From Xenorhabdus lircayensis (GTDB lineage Bacteria; Pseudomonadota; Gammaproteobacteria; Enterobacterales; Enterobacteriaceae): a DNA stretch of 64,000 bases. Shown piece by piece: positions 1 through 8,557 of this stretch. Position numbers and translations under genes: made by a program. Numbering within the stretch: the stretch's first letter is position 1; the number at the start of each line of letters is the position of its first letter. The stretch spans positions 1-64,000 of the forward strand of contig NZ_JACOII010000037.1 in assembly GCF_016306625.1 (NCBI RefSeq), in the 5' to 3' direction. Under the pieces are notes generated by a model that worked only from the letters and a program-made list of their open reading frames with translations, did no database searches and was not told the DNA's origin.

Positions 1-7
1 TTACATC

Positions 8-166
8 ATGAGTAAAGCAGAAGTTAACGAATACCTAAATACTGATTTTAAATATCCAGAATCTGACTACCCGAAATTAATTCAAGGAGACGCACAAATT
101 ATGCTGGAGAACGCAGGATTTCAGACAATAACAATAGGTGACATTACCGTCATTATTCATGACTAA
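8..166 (+). CDS. small phage-type protein, function unknown
   Basis: A 52-codon frame opens at the ATG at 8 and ends at the TAA at 164-166. The frame is open to the left edge, so the true start may lie outside the window. The product is acidic with no recognised motif, no signal peptide and no membrane segment. It is the first of several tightly packed small same-strand genes that lead to an excisionase-like gene and an integrase, which is typical of a prophage early region. Its stop overlaps the ATG of the next frame (ATGACTAA). I do not recognise the family. Confidence 0.4.
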   Translation: MSKAEVNEYLNTDFKYPESDYPKLIQGDAQIMLENAGFQTITIGDITVIIHD

Positions 167-320
167 CTCATTCGAGAACGGACGGAGTGTTTCGGTTGAC
201 TATTTAGCGTCAACCGTTTTACAAATTAACGTGAATTTGTCAACCGAGCATAATGAATACACAGAACTCATTCGAGAACGGACGACGACAGGTGGCAAGG
301 GAGTGCCTGAAAAAGCATAA
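159..320 (+). CDS. small hypothetical frame sharing its N-terminus with the next gene
   Basis: A 53-codon frame begins at ATG 159, overlapping the preceding stop. No convincing ribosome binding site is visible. Residues 3-9 (NSFENGR) are the same as residues 5-11 of the next gene because a 20-bp direct repeat lies under both starts. Downstream of the repeat the frame runs through operator-like DNA (193-246) and then overlaps the next gene out of frame. It may therefore be a duplicated gene start carrying regulatory DNA and not a working protein. Confidence 0.25.
   Translation: MTNSFENGRSVSVDYLASTVLQINVNLSTEHNEYTELIRERTTTGGKGVPEKA
165..284 (+). repeat. 20-bp direct repeat, two copies 100 bp apart
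   Basis: AACTCATTCGAGAACGGACG occurs at 165-184 and again, perfectly, at 265-284. Both copies lie at the 5' ends of consecutive small frames and encode the same NSFENGR peptide. The 80 bp between them hold three CGGTTGAC motifs. Confidence 0.9.
193..246. promoter_or_regulatory. cluster of three CGGTTGAC motifs, possible phage operator
   Basis: The 8-mer CGGTTGAC is present at 193-200 on the + strand. Its reverse complement GTCAACCG is present at 209-216 and 239-246. The first two form an inverted repeat with an 8-bp spacer. The second and third are direct copies exactly 30 bp apart, close to three helical turns. This arrangement fits a multi-site operator for a phage regulator, but the binding protein is not in the window. 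The site role is inferred. Confidence 0.45.
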
Positions 321-468
321 GCGCCTCACCGACCAACAAGCTAACCAAATACTCACCAAGTACCTACCCCGATTTGAAACCGCGATGTCGCCACATCAAA
401 AGAGCAAATTCCTGCCGGTAATGTGGTTGCGATACTATGTAGATATGATTGATAAGGAGATGAAGTGA
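253..468 (+). CDS. small phage-type protein, function unknown
   Basis: A 71-codon frame starts at ATG 253 and stops at 466-468. The product is basic at the N-terminal third (RRQ, KKHKR) and mostly helical in appearance. A tail carrying tryptophan and tyrosine (MWLRYYVDMID) follows. No catalytic motif, signal peptide or membrane segment is seen. The stop overlaps the GTG start of the zinc-ribbon frame that follows, which suggests translational coupling. It belongs to the run of small genes before the excisionase-like gene. I do not recognise the family. Confidence 0.5.
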   Translation: MNTQNSFENGRRQVARECLKKHKRLTDQQANQILTKYLPRFETAMSPHQKSKFLPVMWLRYYVDMIDKEMK

Positions 469-641
469 GGTGCATACATTGTAATAAAGAACTGGATTTC
501 GAAGAGGCGTATTACTACGAGAATTCATGTGGGGAATGTGAAAGGCATTTTGAGCTGTCCCCATATAGATGGAATCGTTGCAAGTTAATTCGCATGAAAT
601 TCAGATTGTGTCTCAGGATGATTATTAACCGATTTAAATAA
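465..641 (+). CDS. small zinc-ribbon protein (two CxxC knuckles)
   Basis: A 58-codon frame begins with GTG at 465, overlapping the previous stop by four bases. AAGGAG lies at 454-459, a good distance upstream, which is why I favour this start. The product has two CxxC pairs, C3-C6 (CIHC) and C22-C25 (CGEC), a layout typical of a four-cysteine zinc ribbon, followed by a strongly basic tail. Small zinc-ribbon proteins are common in phage early regions, where they bind nucleic acid or host proteins. The exact role is unknown. It lies just before the excisionase-like gene. Confidence 0.6.
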   Translation: MRCIHCNKELDFEEAYYYENSCGECERHFELSPYRWNRCKLIRMKFRLCLRMIINRFK

Positions 642-678
642 CCTCAATCGAAGTGGATTATTTAGAAGGAGATTAGAA

Positions 679-987
679 ATGGATGACGAGTATTACACCG
701 TCAAGGGGTTGGCTAAAAAACTCAAAATATCTGCCAACACCATATATAGAAATCCATTGAAATATCACATGTTCCGAGTTGGTGGCTCTTGGCGCGCAAA
801 TGATGAGAGTCTGAAAAAGTTTGAACAGCAAGACCTAAAAGACAATAATGTTTTCCGGCTGGCTGTAGTCGGTGGTAAGGAGAGAACACAATGCCGATCT
901 ACAAAAGAGGTAAAAAATATTGGATCGATGTATCAGCGCCAAATGGAGAAAGAATTAGGCGATCTACTGGAACGGAGGACAAGCTAA
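679..987 (+). CDS. excisionase-like helix-turn-helix protein
   Basis: The 102-residue product has an N-terminal winged-helix/MerR-like DNA-binding segment (YYTVKGLAKKLKIS then NTIYRN, residues about 5-27) like AlpA/Xis and HTH_17 proteins. Such proteins bend attachment-site DNA to steer integrases towards excision. A strong AAGGAG precedes the ATG. The 3' end overlaps the integrase start by about 97 bases in another frame, as in xis-int pairs of lambdoid phages. The C-terminal third lies in this overlap and reads as low-information sequence, so the functional part is probably the first 70 residues. The family call is fairly secure; the excision role is inferred from position. Confidence 0.65.
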   Translation: MDDEYYTVKGLAKKLKISANTIYRNPLKYHMFRVGGSWRANDESLKKFEQQDLKDNNVFRLAVVGGKERTQCRSTKEVKNIGSMYQRQMEKELGDLLERRTS

Positions 988-1937
988 AAGCTCAGGAGTA
1001 TCACGACAAAGTTAAGCACGAGTTGTGGCAACTAGAAAGGCTGGATAAGCAACCTGAGAGATTATTTGAGGAAATGACTATATTAGCGTTGCGTGAGGCC
1101 GAGTATCAATCATGCTTCGCCAATAAACAAATCTATGCTAAGTATTTTCTCTTCTTCTTCAAGGGGAGAATAATATCATCAATCACCAGTGAGGAAATAG
1201 CTAACTCTCTGCCTACCCATAACAATAAGACAAAGAGAAAGCTATCTAACGCCACTCAGAATAGGTATAGAGCATTTATTATGAGAGCATTTTCTGTTGC
1301 TTACAAGATGGGATGGATAAACAAACGCCATCACGTTACGCGGTTAAGTGAGCCTAAAGTCCGTATCAGGTGGATAGAGAGGTATCAAGCTAGATTGTTG
1401 ATAAACAACCTCACCATTGATTGGATGAAATCAATGGTCTCTTTTGCGCTACTTACCGGAGCAAGAAAAGGCGAAATACTTTCTTTGACGTGGAGAAATG
1501 TCGATATCAATAGAAAAATCGCCGTTATCACAGCAGAGAACGCAAAATCAGGAAAGGCTAGAGCAGTTCCCCTGAATGAAGAAGTTGTTTCTATTCTGCG
1601 TAGCTTGCCAAGAGAATGCGAGTTCGTTTTCTCATCCAATGGCGAGCGTGTAAAACAAATTAGCCGGACTAATTTCGCTAGGGCATTAAAAAAATCAGGG
1701 ATCGATGATTTCAGGTTTCATGACCTGAGACACACATGGGCCAGTTGGCATGTTCAAAACGGAACTCCATTAATGGCACTGAAAGAGATGGGCGGATGGG
1801 AGACCTTGGAGATGGTAAACAAATACGCTCATTTAAGTGGTGAACATTTAGCCAAATACAGCGGGTTTGTCACATTTTTGGCACAGGAGGAAGAAAGCAA
1901 CAGCCAGAAACAACATTTAACGTTGTTAACTGGCTGA
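891..1937 (+). CDS. int: phage-type tyrosine recombinase (integrase)
   Basis: This 348-residue site-specific recombinase would insert or excise the element at an attachment site. The N-terminal arm-binding region (MPIYKRGKKYWIDV) and a SAM-like core precede a C-terminal catalytic domain. The expected residues are visible: Arg in TGARKGEIL (about residue 191), the HDLRHTW box (about residue 277), a later His/Trp in GGWETLEMV and the nucleophilic Tyr in NKYAHLS. The start is supported by AAGGAG just upstream and by the typical first residues. It is the last gene of the element, and the attachment site should lie between it and queA. No cargo beyond the small genes is visible in this window. Confidence 0.9.
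   Translation: MPIYKRGKKYWIDVSAPNGERIRRSTGTEDKLKAQEYHDKVKHELWQLERLDKQPERLFEEMTILALREAEYQSCFANKQIYAKYFLFFFKGRIISSITSEEIANSLPTHNNKTKRKLSNATQNRYRAFIMRAFSVAYKMGWINKRHHVTRLSEPKVRIRWIERYQARLLINNLTIDWMKSMVSFALLTGARKGEILSLTWRNVDINRKIAVITAENAKSGKARAVPLNEEVVSILRSLPRECEFVFSSNGERVKQISRTNFARALKKSGIDDFRFHDLRHTWASWHVQNGTPLMALKEMGGWETLEMVNKYAHLSGEHLAKYSGFVTFLAQEEESNSQKQHLTLLTG
1901..1936 (+). terminator. hairpin at the end of the integrase gene
   Basis: CAGCCAG (1901-1907) pairs with CTGGCTG (1930-1936), and inside it AACAAC pairs with GTTGTT. The stem includes the integrase stop region and is followed by AT-rich DNA without a strict T-run. It is either a terminator or part of the attachment region. Confidence 0.4.
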
Positions 1938-2096
1938 TTAATAAATTTATTTCCTAATAATGCAGAGACATGTCTTTTCAGTTAATCAGAAAAACAGTCT
2001 GATGCTATGTTTAGACTCTGTTCAAACCAGCGGAGCTGAAATGACGATCATTTTGATTTCAAAATATTTTATTTCAATATTTTTATTTCGCACCGT

Positions 2097-3212
2097 TTAT
2101 TTCGATACCGTTTCTTTTGGTGCCATCATATTGCGGTTGATAAACATCGCATCGCCATAACTGAAAAAGCGATATTTTTCTGCAACCGCTTCTTTATAGG
2201 CATTCATCGTATTTTTATAACCAGCAAACGCAGAAACCAGCATGATAAGCGTGGATTCTGGCAGATGGAAATTAGTAACCAGTGCATCTACAACCTGATA
2301 TTCAAATCCAGGGTAGATAAAGATTTGGGTATCATCAAAAAATGGTGCAATAATCCCATCCTGACAGGCTCTAGCGGCACTTTCCAATGAGCGGACTGAA
2401 GTTGTTCCCACGGCGATAATTTTATTGCCACGCGCTTTACATGCCAGTACAGCATCCACAACATTTTGTGGCACTTCCGCGTATTCAGCATGCATCACAT
2501 GATCTTCGATGGTTTCCACCCTCACAGGCTGGAAAGTCCCTGCGCCAACGTGCAAGGTGACAAAGGCCATTTCAATGCCTTTTTCACGCAAAGCAGCCAA
2601 AAGTGGTTCATCAAAATGCAATCCGGCAGTCGGTGCTGCAACTGCTCCCGGGCGTTCACTATAGACTGTCTGGTATAACTCACGATCCGCATCTTCATCA
2701 GGACGAGCAATATAAGGAGGCAGGGGCATATGACCAATCTGATCCAAAATAGTCAATACGTCACGATCATCATCAAAACGGATTTCAAACAAAGTATCGT
2801 GACGCGCCAGCATCGTTGCCTTGATGCTTCGAGCTTCACCGAAAGCATTTTCACCGAGAACATCTTCGCCAAGAACATCTTCACCAAGAATAAGTTCAGC
2901 GCCTTCTTTCGGTGCCTTGGATGCGCGAACGTGAGCAAGTACTCGCTTATTATCCAGCATCCTTTCGACTAAAACTTCCAATTTTCCACCCGTCGCTTTG
3001 CGGCCAAAGAGGCGCGCAGGAATAACGCGGGTATTATTGAAAACCAACAGATCACCAGCTTCCAGCTTATCCAGCACATCAGTAAAAATACCGTGCGTCA
3101 GCTCTCCCGTTTCACCATCAAGGGAAAGCAGACGGCAACCACTTCGCTGCGGCTGGGGATAGTGAGCAATCAGCTCTTCTGGCAGTTCAAAAGTAAAATC
3201 AGCGACACGCAT
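2097..3212 (-). CDS. queA: S-adenosylmethionine:tRNA ribosyltransferase-isomerase
   Basis: QueA transfers and isomerises the ribosyl part of S-adenosylmethionine onto preQ1-modified tRNA to give epoxyqueuosine, in the cytoplasm. Family landmarks are clear: [53 protein letters not shown] and [16 protein letters not shown] take the ATG at 3212 (MRVADF), matching the usual N-terminus; a TTG six codons upstream is possible. The product is about 371 residues, longer than the roughly 356 of Escherichia. Part of the excess is a tandem pentapeptide insertion after AELILGED. In relatives tgt follows queA in one operon, but here a phage integrase lies downstream. Confidence 0.95.
   Translation of the reverse strand: MRVADFTFELPEELIAHYPQPQRSGCRLLSLDGETGELTHGIFTDVLDKLEAGDLLVFNNTRVIPARLFGRKATGGKLEVLVERMLDNKRVLAHVRASKAPKEGAELILGEDVLGEDVLGENAFGEARSIKATMLARHDTLFEIRFDDDRDVLTILDQIGHMPLPPYIARPDEDADRELYQTVYSERPGAVAAPTAGLHFDEPLLAALREKGIEMAFVTLHVGAGTFQPVRVETIEDHVMHAEYAEVPQNVVDAVLACKARGNKIIAVGTTSVRSLESAARACQDGIIAPFFDDTQIFIYPGFEYQVVDALVTNFHLPESTLIMLVSAFAGYKNTMNAYKEAVAEKYRFFSYGDAMFINRNMMAPKETVSK
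2835..2894 (-). repeat. 15-bp tandem repeats inside queA
   Basis: Four adjacent 15-bp units (2835-2849, 2850-2864, 2865-2879, 2880-2894) follow the + strand pattern TTCaCCgAgaACATC. They encode [15 protein letters not shown]-type pentapeptides on the minus strand. The copies differ at a few bases, so this is not a very recent slippage event. The insertion keeps frame. Confidence 0.85.
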
Positions 3213-3304
3213 TTTATCTGTATCATTCAAAAAAACAGGCGGACTAGTCTAGTGCTGCAAGAGTAAGGGTGCAACAAAGAAGCACCTAGTTTAACTATTT
3301 ACGG

Positions 3305-3317
3305 TATACTCTCCCCC
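3305..3317 (+). promoter_or_regulatory. -10 box directly ahead of acpH
   Basis: TATACT at 3305-3310 is a good -10 hexamer. It lies only seven bases before the acpH ATG at 3318, and CTCCCCC between them is no ribosome binding site. Transcription from it would start at or next to the ATG. No strong -35 is seen. Confidence 0.4.
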
Positions 3318-3941
3318 ATGAATTTTCTCGCACACCTCCATTTAGCTGCATTATCGGAAAGTTCCCTATTGGGCAATTTGATGGCGGATTTCGTCCGAGG
3401 TTCTCCCGAAGGATTATTCAGTTCCGACATTGTAGCGGGTATCCGTATGCACCGCAGGGTAGACAGCCTGACGGACAAACATCCACTAGTCACGGAAGCA
3501 CGTTACTTATTCCGCTGCGAGTATCGGCGCGTTGCCCCCATTACTCTGGATATCATTTGGGATCACTTTCTTTCCCTGCATTGGGATCAATTTGAAAAAA
3601 ATTACTCTCTGCCTGAATTTGTCAATTTTGCCCGCAGCAAGATAGAACCTCATCTCAGTTCCACTCCTGAGAAGTTTCAAGAGCTAAACAAATATCTCTG
3701 GTCACAAAACTTGCTCATCCGCTATGCGGATATGTCATGTATAGCCAATGTCTTGCAAAACATGGCTCGCAGGCGCCCGAAATTATCAGCGCTGGCAGGT
3801 TCATATCAGGATATAGAAAACCATTACCTTGATTTTGAAGCGCTATTTTGGCAATTCTATCCTCAGATGATGGCGTTGGCGTCAAATAAGCGTTTACTTG
3901 AGCAGGAAGTTTTCCCAGAACCTTGCACTTTTCCCAAATAG
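3318..3941 (+). CDS. acpH: acyl carrier protein phosphodiesterase
   Basis: AcpH removes the 4'-phosphopantetheine arm from acyl carrier protein in the cytoplasm. The 207-residue product starts [10 protein letters not shown] and has the [13 protein letters not shown] and [16 protein letters not shown] segments whose His and Asp residues resemble HD-type metal sites of this family. It is divergent from queA with an 87-bp or slightly longer spacer, the same pairing as in Escherichia. It is about 14 residues longer than the Escherichia protein at the C-terminus. No ribosome binding site is seen, so the message may be leaderless. Confidence 0.92.
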   Translation: MNFLAHLHLAALSESSLLGNLMADFVRGSPEGLFSSDIVAGIRMHRRVDSLTDKHPLVTEARYLFRCEYRRVAPITLDIIWDHFLSLHWDQFEKNYSLPEFVNFARSKIEPHLSSTPEKFQELNKYLWSQNLLIRYADMSCIANVLQNMARRRPKLSALAGSYQDIENHYLDFEALFWQFYPQMMALASNKRLLEQEVFPEPCTFPK

Positions 3942-4097
3942 CTTTATCTTATGTAGGCGAAACGGAATTAAAAACAGTTTATTGATAGGTAAAATCTATT
4001 ATATCAATTGGTATTTTATTCTTTATTGCTTTACCCTAATTCCTTATGCTGTAACCCGTTTCCACATAACACCTTTTTAAAATCACAGGAGTCAATT

Positions 4098-4700
4098 ATG
4101 GTTTTAGTAACCCGCCAAGCCCCTGACTTTACAGCTGCGGCAGTTCTCGGTAACGGTGAAATTGTTAATGATTTCAATCTGAAAAAACACCTGAATGGTC
4201 GTGCTGCCGTTATTTTCTTCTGGCCAATGGATTTCACTTTTGTCTGCCCTTCTGAGTTGATCGCTTTCGATCACCGCTATGAAGAATTCCAGAAACGTGG
4301 TGTTGAAGTCATCGGCATTTCCTTCGACTCTGAATTCGTTCACAACGCATGGCGTAAAACCCCAATCAGTGAAGGTGGCATCGGCGAAGTCAAATATCCA
4401 ATGGTTGCTGACATCAAACGTGACATCATGAAATCTTACGGCATTGAGCACCCAGAAGCTGGCGTTGCTCTACGTGGTTCTTTCCTGATTGACAAAAGTG
4501 GTGTTGTTCGTCATCAAGTTGTTAACGATCTGCCACTGGGCCGTAACATTGATGAGATGGTACGTATGGTTGACGCACTGCAATTCCACGAAGAGCACGG
4601 CGAAGTTTGTCCTGCACAATGGGCAAAAGGTCAAGAAGGTATGGGCGCTTCACCTGAAGGCGTAGCAAAATACCTGACCAAAAACGCTGATAAGCTGTAA
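4098..4700 (+). CDS. typical 2-Cys peroxiredoxin (AhpC/TSA family)
   Basis: A thiol peroxidase of 200 residues that reduces hydrogen peroxide and organic peroxides using thioredoxin- or AhpF-like partners. The peroxidatic Cys lies in FTFVCPSE (about residue 50) and the resolving Cys in HGEVCPAQW (about residue 170). The GGIG loop is present, but the C-terminal tail (YLTKNADKL) lacks the YF motif of peroxide-sensitive eukaryotic enzymes. The start at 4098 is chosen because CAGGAG precedes it and MVLVTRQAPDF is the normal N-terminus; the frame is open further upstream. No ahpF is adjacent, and a clear terminator follows, so it is probably monocistronic. Confidence 0.93.
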   Translation: MVLVTRQAPDFTAAAVLGNGEIVNDFNLKKHLNGRAAVIFFWPMDFTFVCPSELIAFDHRYEEFQKRGVEVIGISFDSEFVHNAWRKTPISEGGIGEVKYPMVADIKRDIMKSYGIEHPEAGVALRGSFLIDKSGVVRHQVVNDLPLGRNIDEMVRMVDALQFHEEHGEVCPAQWAKGQEGMGASPEGVAKYLTKNADKL

Positions 4701-4736
4701 TATTCCTCAATATTGAACCCATTATCAATCATCCCA

Positions 4737-4765
4737 AACCAGCCGCTCAGTCGGCTGGTTTTTTT
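4737..4765 (+). terminator. Rho-independent terminator after the peroxiredoxin gene
   Basis: AACCAGCCG (4737-4745) pairs perfectly with CGGCTGGTT (4752-4760) around a six-base loop and is followed directly by a T-run. This is the cleanest terminator in the window. Confidence 0.93.
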
Positions 4766-4874
4766 ACCTTTCCAAAATCCTGAGCTTTAGATAAGGTAAC
4801 TTACATACTTTTAACAAAAACATTACAAACAATTGGGTCTCTTTGCCATAGACTCACGCTCAGGAGAATAGTAC

Positions 4875-6653
4875 ATGTTCAAAATATACATGTTCAAAAC
4901 TTGGAAAATTCCATTCATCGCTGTATCCCTACTCGTTTCCTCCCCGCTTTATGCTGCCACTGAACCTGCTGTTGAAGCCAAACAAGGTATGGTGGTTAGC
5001 TCTCAACGCCTTGCTTCACAAGCTGGTATCGATATTCTCAAAATGGGCGGGAATGCCATTGACGCCGCTGTTGCCGTTGGTTATGCCCAAGCGGTCGTTA
5101 ATCCCTGCTGCGGTAACATTGGCGGCGGTGGATTTATGACCATACATATCGCTAATGGCAAAGATACATTCATTAACTTCCGTGAAACCGCCCCTGCCGC
5201 AGCCAGCGCCAATATGTATCTGGATAAAGACGGCAACGTCATCAAAGGAGCCAGCCTATATGGTTACAAAGCGGTTGGCGTACCGGGTACAGTCATGGGG
5301 TTTGAAGAGGCGTTGAAAAAGTACGGCACATTGGCCCGCGAACAAGTCATGGCACCCGCCATCAAGCTGGCGCGCGAAGGCTACATCCTGACTCGTGGCG
5401 ATACCGATATTCTGAACACCACGGTTAAGCGTTTCGCTCAAGACCCTGAAGCTGCCCGTATTTTCCTACGCAAAGATGGTACTCCATTCGAGCCGGGGGA
5501 CAGACTCATCCAAACCGATTTAGCCAACACGCTGGAAATGATTGCCAAACAAGGGCCAGATGCTTTTTATCGCGGCAAAATTCCTCAATTAGTTGAAGAA
5601 GCCTCAAAAAAATCAGGAGGAATTATCACCGCAGCAGATTTTGCTAATTTCCACATTACAGAAACTCCCCCCGTTACCTGTAGCTATCGCGGCTACAAAT
5701 TGATTTCGTCCCCACCTCCCAGCTCTGGTGGCGTCACGTTATGCGAAATATTAAACATTGTTGAAGGCTATGATCTTAAATCCATGGGGTTCAATTCCGC
5801 CGCTTATATTCACACATTGACAGAAGCCATGCGCCACGCCTATATGGATAGAAATACCTACCTCGGCGATCCGGCATTTATTAATAACCCGCTTGATCGG
5901 CTGTTAAGCAAAAGCTACGCGGAATCCATCAGGAAAGAGATTCAACCCAACAAAGCCACGCCATCAACGAACGTTCAGCCAGGCATTGGCCCCCATGAAA
6001 AACCAGAAACTACGCATTATTCTGTGGTGGATAAAGAAGGCAATGCCGTATCAACCACTTACACAATCAATGGACGCTTTGGTGCTGTCGTAATTCCACC
6101 GGGAACTGGCTTTTTCCTAAACGATGAGATGGACGATTTCACGACGAAAGTCGGTGAGAAGAACCTGTATGGGCTAGTACAAGGCGCAACTAACTCAATC
6201 GCCCCCGGTAAGCGCCCACTATCATCGATGAGCCCAACACTCGTGACCAAAGATAACAAAATATTTCTGGTCTTAGGCTCTCCGGGAGGCTCCCGCATTA
6301 TCTCCATCACGCTACAGAGTGCCCTGAATATCATCGACTTCAACATGCCACCACAAGAAGCGGTTAATAGCCCACGCATTCACCATCAATGGCTACCTGA
6401 TGAGATCTATTATGAGCAACGTGGACTGTCGAAAGATACCCTGAATTTACTGGAAAAAATGGGTTACACAATGGTGGAACAGACACCATGGGGAGCTACA
6501 GAATTAATCATGATTGGATTGCCGGGCGCAGCCGGTGTTGCTCCAGCCGATTCATCAGGCAATGATTCAGCCGTATCAGGTATTGTCCGTGAAGGTTACA
6601 TCTACGGTTCCAATGATGTACGGCGGCCTGCTGGTGCCGCTATTGGTTACTGA
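4875..6653 (+). CDS. ggt: periplasmic gamma-glutamyltranspeptidase
   Basis: Ggt cleaves gamma-glutamyl bonds of glutathione and related amides in the periplasm. The 592-residue precursor has a signal peptide ending near SSPLYAA and the two-subunit layout made by self-cleavage. The nucleophilic Thr starts the small subunit in ETTHYSVVD (about residue 379). The downstream motifs NDEMDDF, KRPLSSMSPTLV and LGSPGGSRI are intact, so the enzyme should be active. AGGAG at 4862-4866 supports the start at 4875; an in-frame ATG at 4890 is an alternative. It stands between the peroxiredoxin gene and convergent brnQ. Confidence 0.95.
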   Translation: MFKIYMFKTWKIPFIAVSLLVSSPLYAATEPAVEAKQGMVVSSQRLASQAGIDILKMGGNAIDAAVAVGYAQAVVNPCCGNIGGGGFMTIHIANGKDTFINFRETAPAAASANMYLDKDGNVIKGASLYGYKAVGVPGTVMGFEEALKKYGTLAREQVMAPAIKLAREGYILTRGDTDILNTTVKRFAQDPEAARIFLRKDGTPFEPGDRLIQTDLANTLEMIAKQGPDAFYRGKIPQLVEEASKKSGGIITAADFANFHITETPPVTCSYRGYKLISSPPPSSGGVTLCEILNIVEGYDLKSMGFNSAAYIHTLTEAMRHAYMDRNTYLGDPAFINNPLDRLLSKSYAESIRKEIQPNKATPSTNVQPGIGPHEKPETTHYSVVDKEGNAVSTTYTINGRFGAVVIPPGTGFFLNDEMDDFTTKVGEKNLYGLVQGATNSIAPGKRPLSSMSPTLVTKDNKIFLVLGSPGGSRIISITLQSALNIIDFNMPPQEAVNSPRIHHQWLPDEIYYEQRGLSKDTLNLLEKMGYTMVEQTPWGATELIMIGLPGAAGVAPADSSGNDSAVSGIVREGYIYGSNDVRRPAGAAIGY

Positions 6654-6670
6654 TTCAGCCTAAATAAACA

Positions 6671-6699
6671 AGGGTGAGCATGCTAAAGCAGCTCACCCT
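6671..6699. terminator. hairpin between convergent ggt and brnQ
   Basis: AGGGTGAGC (6671-6679) pairs with GCTCACCCT (6691-6699). It sits between two converging genes. No strict T-run follows on the + strand; on the minus strand the sequence after it is T-rich (TGTTTATT). It probably serves brnQ or both genes. Confidence 0.6.
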
Positions 6700-6755
6700 T
6701 ACCATTTATGTCACGAATAAAGTCATGAAGTTAGCGGGTAACCGCTTGCAGTGAA

Positions 6756-8108
6756 CTAATTTTGCTCCTGCTTTTCTTCATGCTGCGTTTCACACTTTGG
6801 GCGCTTTACCCCTCCTACGATGAGGTCATAGATAGCACACACAACAATAGTCAGCAAAGTCGGCAGTAACCATGCCAGACCTTGATCTGCCAACGGCAGA
6901 TGCTTCGCCCATTCTGGCAATAAGTGAGACAGATATTCAGAAGATTTTACTGCATCTAAAATCCCAAACAGCAAGCTAATAGACATTGCCGGTGCCAGAA
7001 TGCGCGTAAAGTTATGCCACCAGCTCATCGTAAAGCTCAACAATACCAGCACAATACATGGCGGATAAATTGCCGTCAGCACTGGAATTGAGAACTTAAT
7101 CAAGTGGCTCAAGCCCAGATTAGAAACCAGCATGGAGAAAGTGCCCAGAATCAGCACCATCGCGCGATAAGACAACGGCAAATAACGGCTGAAGAACTCG
7201 GAACAGGCACAAGTCAAACCAACAGCGGTAACCATACAGGCAACGAAAATCAGTACTGCAAGGAAGAAACTGCCGTAGTTACCAAAAGTATTCTGGACAT
7301 AGGCATGCAGAATCACTGCGCCATTTTCTGCTGTCGGTACCAATGTGCCACTGCTTTCCCCTAGCTTAAACAGGGAGAGATACACCAGCGCTAAACCAAG
7401 ACCGGCAATCAAACCTGCCCACATGGCATAGCGAGTCAGCAGAGAAGAAGCCTCAACCCCTCTAGAACGGGCCGCATTGACGATAACAATACCGAACACC
7501 ATTGCGCCCAATGTATCCATTGTCAAATAACCATTGACAAAACCATTTGAGAATGGAATTTCCTGATAGGTTTCAACGGCAGGAATAGGGCCACCTGCTG
7601 GCCACAGCACAGCTGCGATGCCCAGAATTGCCAGCGCCAGAATTTTGATTGGAGCCAGTATATGCCCGACGTTATCTAGCAGTTTGCCCGGATACAATGA
7701 AATCAAAACCACTAGTGAAAAATAGACTACACTATAGATAAATAGAGGAAGCACACCAGTTCCAGTAAGTGGTGCGATGCCCACTTCAAAAGAAACCGTT
7801 GCAGTTCTAGGTGTCGCAAACAGAGGACCGACAGCTAGATAGCAGATAGTTGCTAGGATCAAACCCGCAGTTTTACCGATAGGCGAACTGAGAGCTTCAA
7901 TGCCACCACCCACTTTTGCCAAAGCAATTACGGTAATAACTGGCAAGCCAACAGCGGTTAACAAAAAGCCGAATGCGGCGATCCAAACATGTTCTCCCGC
8001 CTGCAAGCCAACCATAGGCGGAAAAATGATATTTCCCGCACCAACGAACAAGGCAAAGGTCATAAAGCCTAATGCCCAAATATCCTTAGATGATAAACGG
8101 TATGCCAT
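6756..8108 (-). CDS. brnQ: branched-chain amino acid transporter (LIVCS family)
   Basis: BrnQ imports leucine, isoleucine and valine with a cation across the inner membrane. The 450-residue protein has about twelve hydrophobic segments, beginning with the family signature [21 protein letters not shown] (residues about 16-36, split here only by my reading). The C-terminus is a short charged tail rich in Glu and Gln. It lies downstream of phoR in the same orientation as in Escherichia (phoB-phoR-brnQ) but separated by 447 bp, so it likely has its own promoter. Confidence 0.93.
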   Translation of the reverse strand: MAYRLSSKDIWALGFMTFALFVGAGNIIFPPMVGLQAGEHVWIAAFGFLLTAVGLPVITVIALAKVGGGIEALSSPIGKTAGLILATICYLAVGPLFATPRTATVSFEVGIAPLTGTGVLPLFIYSVVYFSLVVLISLYPGKLLDNVGHILAPIKILALAILGIAAVLWPAGGPIPAVETYQEIPFSNGFVNGYLTMDTLGAMVFGIVIVNAARSRGVEASSLLTRYAMWAGLIAGLGLALVYLSLFKLGESSGTLVPTAENGAVILHAYVQNTFGNYGSFFLAVLIFVACMVTAVGLTCACSEFFSRYLPLSYRAMVLILGTFSMLVSNLGLSHLIKFSIPVLTAIYPPCIVLVLLSFTMSWWHNFTRILAPAMSISLLFGILDAVKSSEYLSHLLPEWAKHLPLADQGLAWLLPTLLTIVVCAIYDLIVGGVKRPKCETQHEEKQEQN

Positions 8109-8499
8109 AATAATTGTTAATCTATTGTTGCCAAAAGAATTGTATGTGCGATATCAATTATCGCAAACACTTGAATTTTCACTGGCGAGACTGAACTCTG
8201 ATTTGACAGTCAGTAATCAATATAATATTCACTGATAATCGTAAGATACAGAATGATAGTGGTAATTACAGCTAGAATCGCCAACAACTGCCCCCAAGTA
8301 AAACTTTTATAGCGTCAAAAGGCAAGCGGCAAACCAGAAACCAGAACAATATTCCAAACTAATTTTTAAAATTAGTGATTATCGTTATCTATCATTGAAT
8401 ACACACTATATGATTTGCACTTTTTCTATTCGGATTGATTAATAAATCATTTTTTTGTCCGTATTGTTACCATTTAATTCCGTTAAACTTACACTCCTC
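8109..8499. other. intergenic region upstream of brnQ
   Basis: No gene is supported here. The region is AT-rich and should hold the brnQ promoter. The only notable site is a Fur-like 19-mer at 8371-8389. A dispersed repeat begins at 8500. Confidence 0.5.
8371..8389 (-). promoter_or_regulatory. possible Fur box upstream of brnQ
   Basis: Read on the minus strand the site is GATAACGATAATCACTAAT. It matches the Fur consensus GATAATGATAATCATTATC at about 15 of 19 positions. It lies roughly 260 bp from the brnQ start, so the target is uncertain. Confidence 0.3.
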
Positions 8500-8557
8500 A
8501 CCTTCCAACTTGCTGCTTTATTGGCTGCACTGTAATTTGAAATCTATTGGGTATATT
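8500..8557 (+). repeat. dispersed enterobacterial-type repeat, copy A
   Basis: The sequence runs from CTTCCAACTTGCTGC through TTGGCTGC and ends with TTTGAAATCTATTGGGTAT. It abuts the phoR stop codon. Its two ends match the copies at 28632, 30690, 52107 and 54904. Confidence 0.75.
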
